Assembly: GCA_000827265.1 (NCBI GenBank)
Contig: KN834749.1
Span: 237,500 to 301,499, forward strand
DNA: 64,000 bases
Direction: 5' to 3'
Origin: Collybiopsis luxurians FD-317 M1
Lineage: Eukaryota; Basidiomycota; Agaricomycetes; Agaricales; Omphalotaceae
The position numbers and the translations under genes were made by a program. This document shows, in pieces, positions 51,643-61,400 of this stretch. A model generated the notes under the pieces. It was not told the DNA's origin, searched no databases, and saw only the letters and a list, made by a program, of their open reading frames with translations. Position 1 is the stretch's first letter. Every line of letters begins with the position of its first letter.

Positions 51643-52142
51643 ATGTTCCGTACAGCCATCTCTCGTGTTTCTGCTATTTCTAGTGTGAGGGCATTCCATA
51701 CATCGCCCGTTGCGTCTAAAACGGTGACGGAGAAGGTGTCTGAAGTCGCAGATAATGTGCGTATATATATACGCTGTCTTTACTTGCGCGTTCCTGAAAC
51801 TGTTGTGTGTTGTAGGTGAATAAGAAACTGGGAAAGGGATTGGCGTCTGCTATTGAGAAGGGTGAAGGAGCTACAGAGTCAACCAAGGAGACTCTCGGTA
51901 ACGCATTTCACTCGCGTTCACAGCTCTGGTATCCTGAATTGTTCTTAACCAGGCTCCGCAGCTGACAAAAGCAAGCAAAACACTCAAGAGGGGGTTGAGG
52001 CAGCGAAACACAAAGCAAATCAGGTAAGTAAAATATCTCTTCCGTCCAAGCCGATAGTGAATTTACTGGTCTTGTTCGCGCGCAGGCGGCGACTGGTGCA
52101 TCTGCAGCAAAGGAGGAATTTAAGAAGGAAGTCAGAAAGTAA
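51643..52142 (+). CDS. Small mitochondrial LEA-like helical protein
   Basis: Three introns give about 100 residues: MFRTAISRVSAISSVRAFHT, then KTVTEKVSEVADN, VNKKLGKGLASAIEKGEGAT, SAADKSKQNTQEGVEAAKHK and ANQAATGASAAKEEFKKEVR. The start is an Arg/Ser-rich amphipathic presequence with a likely cleavage after RAFHTS. The mature part is Ala/Lys/Glu-rich and helical with 11-mer-like repetition, as in group 3 LEA and similar stress proteins. Function is inferred only: protection of mitochondria under desiccation or stress. It starts 195 bp after SPC7 on the same strand, so its promoter is very short. Confidence 0.7.
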
Positions 52143-52509
52143 ATTCTATTCAGGGACTTGTACATGCATGTTTCACGACCACAATTTGCATTCAGTCTGT
52201 AATTCTATTTATTTCTCGCACTCTTCGAAGCATTAGTTTGGTAACATCGCCAACGCCACTCTGAATGCTTCGGGCCTGACAAAGGAGTGGATTCATTATA
52301 AATACAGACATCAATACATGCAATGCTACAACATTTTTAATGAGTGGACTAGTCATATAGGATAGTTAAAAGGATATGCGTATGTGCGTAACCGAGCAAG
52401 ATACGTTTAGATCGTGTAGTTGTTCCAGCATTTGTTATACAGATGGTCATCGCCGTTGTCGGACATGGTATTCTGTGACCGTGTTTGTCGAGAGGATAAG
52501 GAGAAACGT
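52143..52509. other. Convergent 3' region, LEA-like / HMG gene
   Basis: 367 bp between two stop codons. AT-rich 3' UTR sequence with no gene seen. Confidence 0.5.
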
Positions 52510-53659
52510 TTAGTTCATGTAACTTTCCCAGAGTTGGGTGTACACATCGTCGTCATCGCTGCTGTACAGGGCTTTCTGAATGCGAAAGTCAACAGGGAGC
52601 TCGTCGAGAGGACGAGGAGAAAGGGGAGCCGCGAACATCGAAACGGAGGATGGCTCTCCCTCGAGCTTGAAAGGCATGATGGGTCCAGGTAGACCAAGCT
52701 GGAGGTGCGGCGCGTTGAAGATAAAAGATGGCCTTTCTTCTCCATAGTTGAAGTTGAGTTGGGCCAAGGAGGGCTGAAAGGAATTCGTTATGAAAATGAT
52801 CGAATTGAGACACTAATTACGTACCTCGCTATCGACCTGGTCCGCCGGGGGAGAAAGCTGAAGGGGAGGAATCTGTTCTGTGGGGACGAACTCGTCGTCC
52901 GGGTAGACAAGCTCTTCGTCTACAAGGTCAGGGTACCCGAGCTTATCATCCATCATTTCATCGGGAGCGGTAGGAGACGGAGTCTCGGGAAGGGTCTTGG
53001 ATGGAATGAGCTCTGGCGTAGTGGTTTCAACTTTGGGGATGGGGGTGGGTGGCGTGGACTTTTCCAAAAAGAGCTGATGGACGATATCGTCGCATTTAGC
53101 CTTTTCTGCGCGACTATCGTGGCGCACGGGCTTCTTCCTAGGCATACGCTGGCGAGTGCCAGGGGTGTAATGGTAGTCGGGATACTTGATAGCGTGAAGA
53201 CGCTTCTCTTCATCGGCCTCCAGTAAGAAAGGCAACTTGTCCTCGTCCGTGAGACGTTTCCATTCCGCAGCGGCGGCACAACTGACTTGTCGATGATCGT
53301 ACTTTCTGTTGGGGTCACAGTTTCGTTGGCACCAGTAGGAACGAAAACAGAAGAAGGAGTTTCTGGGACGGCTAATGTGACCGTCTTGTTTCTTTTTGGA
53401 GTGAGAGCGATTGTAAGGTGCTGGACGCGAATGAGAAGGAGGAGGAGGAGGAGGAGGTACAGGAGGAGGCGGAGGTACGGATGAGTCGACGAGATCTGAT
53501 TCGTGGAGGACTTGAAAGCCATCATCTAGGGATAAAGAAGTGAGCAATATAGGAGGAGTGAATGGTAATAGATGGAAGCATACCATCGTAACGCGTTGGT
53601 TCCTGGAGAGACAGACGACGCGAACGACGAAGGGGATCGAAATTTCTGTGGGGAGGCAT
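52510..53659 (-). CDS. HMG-box transcription factor
   Basis: Sequence-specific DNA-binding protein of the MATA/Sox-like HMG class. The ATG at 53659 gives MPPHRNFDPLRRSRRLSLQE; the next exon contains a polyproline tract. The HMG box is HISRPRNSFFCFRSYWCQRN followed by RKYDHRQVSCAAAAEWKRLT and KLPFLLEADEEKRLHAIKYP, ending YHYTPG: RPxN at the start, W-K-x-L-T-x-E/D-x-K in helix 2, and the P-x-Y-x-Y-x-P end. A basic patch (RMPRKKPVRHDSRAEKAK) follows. The C-terminal half is acidic and Pro-rich, a plausible activation region. The last exon starts PSLAQLNFNYGEE and ends LWESYMN. About 365 residues. Candidate roles include mating, fruiting or stress control; nothing here decides among them. It diverges from eIF4A. 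Confidence 0.88.
53437..53481. repeat. GGA/CCT-rich microsatellite encoding polyproline
   Basis: A GGAGGAGGAGGA-type repeat on the plus strand codes for PPPPPVPPPPPPP in the HMG-box protein on the minus strand. Its length is likely to vary between strains. Confidence 0.8.
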
Positions 53660-54048
53660 TGAAGGTGGGGGTTGATTGGGGGGTTAGATTGGAAGGATCC
53701 ATGGGTATTTATTCGAAAGGAAAAGAGAGCAAAATGAGTGAAAGAAGTGACCGAGTGAATTCCTACCCTCTACATTATCACTGCATGCATGCCTCATGCA
53801 GTAGAACTCATCTCGTCACGCGTGGGATGATGTGACATATGGTGTGGTACCGCTCCACTTGTGACTTCTAAATCGGGTTCATGTCGGCTGCTCGGCATCT
53901 TGAGTCAACCTCGGCCCCCCCGGTTCCGATCCCTCCGCTTATATCACATCAAAACTCATCTTTTTCTACTCAACACCCAACACCCAACAACCATTATCTT
54001 TTGAAGGCAGTTTTTAAACAGACTCCCCTTCTATCTTATTATTATTGC
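53660..54048. promoter_or_regulatory. Divergent promoter region, HMG factor / eIF4A
   Basis: 389 bp between two starts. The side facing eIF4A is rich in C and T, as is common before strongly expressed fungal genes, with CAACACCCAACACCCAACAACC just upstream of the leader. Confidence 0.5.
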
Positions 54049-55557
54049 ATGAAAGTGTAAGACCTCTCATAACCTTCTCTAGCTCTCCTTTTTCATTCTT
54101 TTCACAGTGAAGACACCATCACTCACGATGCCAACGACTTGACTATCGAGTCCAATTGGGACCAAGTTGTCGATAGGTATGCCCTAAACATCATCGTTTT
54201 CTATGGGTTTCTTACTCTCTACAGTTTCGATGATATGAATTTAAACCCCAAGCTCCTGCGAGGAATTTACGCCTACGGGTAAGTTCATAGGTTACGGTCA
54301 AGCACTCGCTTACAAAACTACGCCCAGTTTTGAACGCCCTTCTGCTATCCAGCAACGGGCCATCATACCCGTAGTCAAGGAGCTCGATGTCATCGCTCAA
54401 GCCCAATCCGGTACCGGGAAAACCGCTACCTTTTCTGTTTCCATCTTGCAGCGCATCGACGTCAATCTAAAGGCCACTCAAGCAATCATTCTCTCCCCCA
54501 CTCGTGAGCTCGCTCTTCAAACTCACAAAGTCGTCGTTGCTCTCGGCGACTATATGGAGATCTCTACTCTTGCTTGCGTCGGCGGCACCAATGTTCGTGA
54601 TGACATGGCTGTTTTACGTTCCGGTGTCCAGATTGTCGTTGCTACTCCCGGCCGACTTCTCGACATGATTAAACGCGGCGCTCTTAAATCGGATCACGCA
54701 AAGATCCTCTGTCTCGACGAAGCAGATGAAATGCTTTCTCAAGGCTTCAAGGACCAGATATACGATGTCTTTCAGCTTCTTCCCGGAGATATGCAGGTCC
54801 TCCTCTTTTCTGCTACCATGCCCAATGAGGTCCTCGAGGTTACCGACAAGTTCATGCGCGATCCCGTCAGGATTTTGGTCAAAAAGGACGAACTCACCCT
54901 CGAGGGTATCAAGCAGTTTTACATCGCGATCGAAAAGGAAGAGTGGAAGCTTGACACGCTCTGCGATATCTACGACACTATTTCTATCGCCCAGTCTGTC
55001 ATCTTTTGCAACTCTAGACGCAAAGTAGATTGGTTGACTGAGAAGATGGAAGCACGCGAGTTTACAGTTTCCGCTATCGTAAGTCATCCTCGTTAAACTG
55101 CTGTTCTGTGCCTCACGTTCTGCATGTTAGCATGGGTCCATGGAACAACAGGAACGTAGCACGATTATGAAGAGTTTCAAATCTGGCTCTACCCGCGTTT
55201 TGATCACCACCGACCTTCTCGCGCGTGGAATCGATGTCCAGCAAGTCTCTTTGGTCATCAACTTTGACTTGCCCACCAACAGAGAAAACTATATCCATCG
55301 CATCGGTCGAGGAGGTCGTTTCGGACGTAAAGGTGTCGCGATTAACTTTGTCACTGGTAACGATGTGGCTACGCTTCGCGAGCTGGAACGTGAGTTTTAC
55401 TTTTCCAAAAGGATCATCTTCGGGTCCTAACAAATGCGCACCAGAATTCTATTCGACGCAGATAGAAGAAATGCCAATGAATGTGGCGTAAGTACATACC
55501 TTTGTTGGATATATCGGGGTGCTCACATGTTCAACCACAAACAGGGATTTCATCTAG
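54049..55557 (+). CDS. TIF1: Translation initiation factor eIF4A (DEAD-box helicase)
   Basis: Cap-complex RNA helicase that unwinds 5' leaders. The first exon is only 8 bases (ATG AAA GT), spliced by GTAAG to T-GAA-GAC, giving [20 protein letters not shown]; the start is inferred from this join. Motifs follow in order: [20 protein letters not shown] (Q-motif region), AQSGTGKT (I), PTRELA (Ia), GG and TPGR (Ib), DEADEML (II), SAT (III), VIFCNSRRK (IV), [13 protein letters not shown] (V) and [13 protein letters not shown] (VI). The last join gives [18 protein letters not shown], the canonical eIF4A end, with TAG at 55555-55557. About 397 residues, the normal length, and highly conserved. Fal1 is a close paralogue family, but the N and C termini are those of eIF4A. 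Confidence 0.95.
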
Positions 55558-55817
55558 TGTGCCTTGCCATGTCATTGTTGTACAAGTGGAGTCACTTTGA
55601 TCATATCATTGACAGTTTTTTGTATATGGTAGACTGCTCATCATGATTGAGAATTTGATCCAGTATTTTCGTAAGCGATGAAGCGGTAAATACACAGTGC
55701 ATTGAATCGTAATACATATCGCGTGCAGATGCAAGAGTCCGTGCAGAGTCCAGGAGGATCAATAAAATACAACACAATCCATAAAGTACTCGTAAAATAG
55801 CTATCGAAATAAGTAAA

Positions 55818-57962
55818 CTACCCAGAAGTCTGGGGGGGACGATGTTTATCGTCGTCATGACGTTGAACTTGGGGAGGCGACTGAGGATAAGGGTAGGGAT
55901 AGGTGTGGCCGTAGGCATATGCTCCACCGGCACCTCCGCTATATCCTTGAATATTGTACCCATATCCAGTGCCATATCCACCCCCCGCACCTCGTCCTGC
56001 GAGACCAGGAGGACTAGATTCTCCAATCCCACTCGCAGAACCCGGAGGTGGAGGAATGCCAGGAAGTATGGACATGTACATAGGAACCGGAGTGACACCG
56101 AATACAGCTGGAACTGCTGAACCAGACATCCCGGTTTGAGGATGCGCTTCGACACCACCGGGACTAGCAGTGGCGCTGTCCATGTGGTTCGGTGAAAAGA
56201 ACACGAGGGGACTAAGGGGATAAGGACTAGCAGGAGGTGGGGGCATAGCAGGAGAACGAACTCGAGGTACTTCGCGACTGTGCTGGCGCCCGACGTCACC
56301 ATGTCGTTCTCGACGCGCACGATCTCGCGGACTTGGGCGAGGTTTAGGATTATTCGTCCTGGATTTCCGAGCCAATATCGGGGAAGATACTGGCGTAGAA
56401 CCTGGATCGAGAAACACATACTCATCTGTGGAATAATACAGTCTTCGGCTGTGTCTCCGGGGAGTGTGACTAAATCGGCGAGATTCAACCCTGCTTCTCG
56501 GCATTCGACGCATCGGATTTGAGGAAGGTGAGGTGGGAGAAGGAGATGTGTTGACGGTCGATCTCGAAACTCGTCTTCTGGTTGAAGGTCGAGGCGTTGT
56601 GCCCACAGACGATCTCTGAACGGGATCACTACCAGAGCTCATGAGGTCCAGATCTCTGCTCGAGGTAGTAGAACGTCTCTTGTTACGCGAAACTTTGTTG
56701 AGATACCCCCCCGAATACCATGAAGTCTGCGGTTTGTCAACGGGAACATACATCTTTCCCTTTCGTGCATCTCCGCGGGCCAAAGCTCTTGGTCCTTCCT
56801 GAGGTGATACCACCCGACCATCTAGAGTCAGGAAGACAGAGGTCCGTTTCCAAGGCTTCCATCCTTGATCGAGTATACTCCATCTCGTATTTTCGAGCCT
56901 CTCCTTCAAACTGCCTCTCTTAATACTCTGGTCTCCCTCTGGGAGAGCATCCGCTCGTATGACACCAGCCATTCCAGGGGAATAATCTACTGTAACACGA
57001 TCATGGGAAACCCAGGGCATGTTTATCAGAGTCTGTACAACTTTGAACACCCGGAACGGGCTCCGGTCGAGCTCAGTTGAGAATGAAGGCGTGCCCGAAT
57101 AGCTAGTTGGATTAGGATGAATGGATTCATCGCCGGTATGTCTGGACATTCGTCGATAGTCAGGCGAGGGTTGCGGATGGGCTTCGATGGAAGTCGTGGG
57201 ATTCTCTGGTCTTTCACGGTCGTGGTAAGAATTCGGGTAGGCATACGAGGTGCTGCTAGGATTGCGATGGTGGGAAGTATGACGGGATAAAGGCTGGTTA
57301 TCTGCGTCGCGATTTGGATTTAGCTCCTGTTCGTCTATCTCGATCCTGGTAGGATGTGGAGAAGTAGCGGGAGGAAATATATCTGAAGGTTCTATATCCG
57401 GCCGAGGAAACGCAACGCGAGCTTCATCTACGTATGAGGTTTGTTGGGGAGGAGCAACAGGTGTGGGTGGGGTCAGCATGTACTCAGGAATTCCAGGATG
57501 AGGAGGAACTGGAAAAGGCGGGACAGGCTGCCTAGGTGCTTCCGAACTGGGGCCGGTGGGATCAGCAGGCGCACTTCTAAACATCGTCCTAGGAATTCTT
57601 CTCAAGCTTTTCACGAAACCACCTATAAACTTTCTCTTGCCTCCTTTCCTTCGCAACTCCTGCTCTGGCATCGCAGATGGTCCTGGCTGGAGATTGCGGT
57701 TCAAGATCTGTGCATTAGCCTCCACGAAATCCTCATCCTCTGTCGGCGGATCAGGGTTCGTTGCATAGTAGCTCCTCCTGACAGCTTGCCCATTGGAGTC
57801 CACTCTTGGCATGGGCCTTGGTCCTGAAATAGGCTGCGGAGGGTAGACCACCGAGGGAACATAACCGCGCTGCGTGCTCCGACTTCGGGTACTTGTATTT
57901 GTACGGCTGGTGCTAGGCTGCGACCTGTGTCTCGAACTGGTCGAACTGACCCGCTCAGCCAT
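55818..57962 (-). CDS. Proline/serine-rich protein of unknown function
   Basis: One intron-free frame of 714 residues, unusual beside its intron-rich neighbours. It starts MAERVSSTSSRHRSQPSTSR and has a small basic patch, KRKFIGGFVKSLRRIPRTMF. A more ordered block near residues 300-400 reads FRVFKVVQTLINMPWVSHDR, VTVDYSPGM and WYSGGYLNK. The rest is Arg/Ser/Pro-rich, and the C terminus is Gly/Tyr/Pro-rich (GYNIQGYSGGAGGAYAYGHT, ending HRPPQTSG). No signal peptide or membrane helix is seen. I do not recognise a family; the ordered block looks like part of a conserved basidiomycete-specific protein. The frame is strongly coding, so a real gene is likely. It is convergent with eIF4A, 260 bp apart. 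Confidence 0.7.
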   Translation of the reverse strand: MAERVSSTSSRHRSQPSTSRTNTSTRSRSTQRGYVPSVVYPPQPISGPRPMPRVDSNGQAVRRSYYATNPDPPTEDEDFVEANAQILNRNLQPGPSAMPEQELRRKGGKRKFIGGFVKSLRRIPRTMFRSAPADPTGPSSEAPRQPVPPFPVPPHPGIPEYMLTPPTPVAPPQQTSYVDEARVAFPRPDIEPSDIFPPATSPHPTRIEIDEQELNPNRDADNQPLSRHTSHHRNPSSTSYAYPNSYHDRERPENPTTSIEAHPQPSPDYRRMSRHTGDESIHPNPTSYSGTPSFSTELDRSPFRVFKVVQTLINMPWVSHDRVTVDYSPGMAGVIRADALPEGDQSIKRGSLKERLENTRWSILDQGWKPWKRTSVFLTLDGRVVSPQEGPRALARGDARKGKMYVPVDKPQTSWYSGGYLNKVSRNKRRSTTSSRDLDLMSSGSDPVQRSSVGTTPRPSTRRRVSRSTVNTSPSPTSPSSNPMRRMPRSRVESRRFSHTPRRHSRRLYYSTDEYVFLDPGSTPVSSPILARKSRTNNPKPRPSPRDRARRERHGDVGRQHSREVPRVRSPAMPPPPASPYPLSPLVFFSPNHMDSATASPGGVEAHPQTGMSGSAVPAVFGVTPVPMYMSILPGIPPPPGSASGIGESSPPGLAGRGAGGGYGTGYGYNIQGYSGGAGGAYAYGHTYPYPYPQSPPQVQRHDDDKHRPPQTSG

Positions 57963-58491
57963 CTAGCAGAGGAGAAACTCGGGAAGATGATGGTAAGGAG
58001 GAAAGAGTTAGTCTAGTCCTATTCGGAGCTGCCTACATGACATCTGGCTCAAAGCTAATCACGGGAAGCGTGTATATTTCTGGCCTTTCCATCAAGTTTA
58101 CCTCACTTATACCTCATGTCGACATCATTGTGACTTTCACCTCTTAAAGGTCGCTGCGATGTTCCAGTATGCGTTTGTTCGAAAGCCTTGAGGTAACGTG
58201 TAGAAAGCGAAGGCTGGAGAAGGGCTGGTGTATGAATGCAAAATGAAGTCGGAGCTTCAGTCTCATGCATTAGGTACACGAAGTTTGAGAAGCTCGATTG
58301 TTTCTTCATGAAACTTAATGGAACGGAATTCGTGGCGATCATCGGAAAATAGAAAACTTCAAAGAAATGCAGCTTTGACCGTTACCAGAATTGGTTAATC
58401 GCGTGTCACATACTTTTCACGTGGTGTTTACGCAAGCGCGTCGTGCGACACGAGCTTCGGGGACCGTCGTGATGTTCAAAAATAGTTCCTC
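57963..58491. other. Intergenic region upstream of the unknown gene
   Basis: 529 bp between the ABC transporter stop and the start of the proline-rich gene, both on the minus strand. Frames here are short and show nothing recognisable. It probably holds the promoter of the latter and the 3' UTR of the former. Confidence 0.45.
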
Positions 58492-61400
58492 TCATTCTTG
58501 AGCAATTCTATAGAGCATTTCCCTATCCTCTGACCCATCAACTAGTTCACGAAATAATCCTCCTTTCTTCTCCAACAGCACCCTCGGCGCATCAAATTCA
58601 GCCTATGGACATTTTCAGAAAATGAGGTGATGAGACTGGAGCTCATACTTACAATACGACCGTTTTCAAGAACCATCTGTGAGATGTACAGCATGATAAA
58701 TCATGATAGGTCTCCTCTATATGCGGAATCACTCACAACTCTATCTGCATCCATGATTGTTCTTAATCGATGCGCCACAGCTATCACGGTTACATCCTTG
58801 CTCAGTTCGCTGCGTAACGACTTTTGAATCGCTTCATCCATTTTGTGGTCTATTTAATCTTGTTCATCGGCGACATCAAGAATCGACTCTGAAAACTGAC
58901 CAATAGCTGAAGTAGCTGTGTGCATTTGAATGATAGTTCAGTAGGTTGTACTTTACCAAACTATTCCTCTTGCCTACCTTCGTCTAAAATAAGAAGTCTG
59001 CTACCCCGCACAATGGCTCTTGCTAAAGCCAGTATCTGGCGCTCGCCGACGGATAGATTGCTGCCACCGCTGGCGATAATTGTGTCCAACGTGAGACGGT
59101 TTTCGCCCGTCCCTCCTGGAAGAGAGTATAACCCAGCCGCTCTTATTGCATCATTGAGGGTGGCGTCTTCAAATTGATCAAAAGGATCCAAATTGTGCCG
59201 CAAGGAACCGCTGAGAAGTTCAGGCTATGCATTACGAAGGAACGAATAAAACCTCGCAATACATCTCGCGGAATGTAGACGGGACGCACTATTTGAGGTA
59301 TAAAGGTAATATTCGACCTGAGAGTTTCGACCTCTAACTCTGAAGTAGGCACGCCGTCGTAGTATATTTCACCGCTGGTTTGAATACCACGGAGGAAAGA
59401 TAGAGTGAGAGAGCTCTGCAGAGGCCAAATTAAACATTTCTCAAGCTGAATAAAAATATCAAATACCTTTCCCGATCCCGTCCGGCCAACTACATAGTAT
59501 GATCATTGGAAGTTTCTCGAAAATGTTGCGGACACTTACCGACTCCGATTCTTTCGCCAGATTTGACGGTGAATGATAGGTCATGAAGAATCTCAGGTCC
59601 GTCTGACGAATATCTAGCTGATAAGTGCTCTACTTGAAGGTTTCCACTGGCAGGCCAATAGGCGGGAAGACTGTGTTGCTTATCTGGCTTCGGCTCTTGC
59701 TCGATTGTGATATACTGCCGAATCCGCTCAACGCTATAAATATGGATGCATGCCCGATGAGAATATCGCATAAATGAAGATCGTACCTGTTACCTATGAG
59801 TTCAGCATGGCCGAATTAGCTACACATACACAGAACAAACTATTCTTGGCGACGCACTTTGAACCTCGAACTCGTTGAGAATTTGTACTAAATACAGGGT
59901 AAGCGCACTGAAACCGACTACCAATTGCATAAACATCGCATCTTTATATCTAGCACGGCTCAACCTACCGCCCATGCTCAGTGAGAAGCCGGAAGTAGCT
60001 GCATTCTGCTGTTGAACGTAGACTAAATATGCCGCCAAAGCTGAAGCAAAGCAAGCGCTGAGCACATCCAGTCGCAATGAAATCCATCGACTGAGGTTGT
60101 AGAAGGTGCGCGCTGCTCTAGAATATGCGTTGATATGATCAAGTGATTGTTTTACAAACGCATTTTGAGCGCCGTATGCGCGAATAGAAGCTAGGAAAGA
60201 GTAAACCAAAATCGGACCTACAGGTTAGGAGGATGTGGCACTCACTCAGACCCACTACCGAGGCACTGAAACTGGTGAACACCTTCGTGTCAGTACCGTG
60301 TTTGTAGGCAGACTATACTTGAATGGCTTACTGAGCCAGGACAGGTGCACGAGCATTAGCCATTTCTCTCTTGACGGACAATTGAGCGCTCATGTAGACT
60401 TGACTCAACGCCAGGCCAAGCGCAAAAAGCAATACTCCAGGAACGAAGAATACCGGGCTTATAACAACTACCACAGCGAACTGGATCAACAGGAAGGATA
60501 TCAGGTTCCAGAGACCAAATAACTGTTCTCGAAGTGGGCCGTCGACTAATGGAATGGAATATCGAGTCAGCTATAAGAAAGCTGAGTTCCGGATATGGAA
60601 CTCACCGACACTCATATCCTGTGTAGCTCGTGCGATCACACGAGAAGTCGGTGTTCTATCCAACCATCTAGGGAGCATTCGAGATCATACAATGGCATAG
60701 AAATTTAAATTGCAGACCTTAGTGTTGTCCCGAGTATCGCTTCCATGAGCTGGCGATGGATGGCTTTGGACGCTCGCAAAGCGCCTTTGATAAATACAAT
60801 CTGGCAAATGATATGCCAGAAGATAGATGAGAAGACGATCAATGCTGAAATAAAAGAACGGAACCAAAATATGAGCGAAGTCATTCAAGGAAAAAGGAAG
60901 AAGTGCCCACCAAATACGCTGATATAATGGGCTACTGGAACCTCGGAAGGGGGTTTATCATCATATTGAGAGGCCCAGTAACCAAGATAACCTAGGATAT
61001 ATTAATTTCACCGGTGCACTCCGCAATCCAAGATACATACCAGTCTGACCGACAATAGACAGGTTGGAGAACACCATGGTAAGAAAGAAGCACGAATGAA
61101 AGAGAATGCGATGACCGCCAGCCAGGCCGTCAAGGTACATTTTAACTGAGTCGCCGATGTCAGAATCTGAAGTCTATCACAGAAGAGGAATCGAATGAAC
61201 ATACCAGCTCCCCAATTGACATGGCCCTGTTCTTTTTCTTCTTCCACGACCAGCTTTCCAGCAGATGGGCTTTGCTCTGGATCAGTCGTAATGTCTGTTT
61301 CTTCGGTATTTTTCTGTATAGCCTCTTCATCCTTCTGGAACTCAGATTGCAAGAAGGAGTCGTTTGCTAAGGCCTTCTTTACCGAGCTCTCGCCAGTGAC

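Noticed and set aside
52705..53226. 173-residue plus-strand frame
   Set aside because: Antisense to the HMG-box gene, whose domain is clearly read on the other strand.
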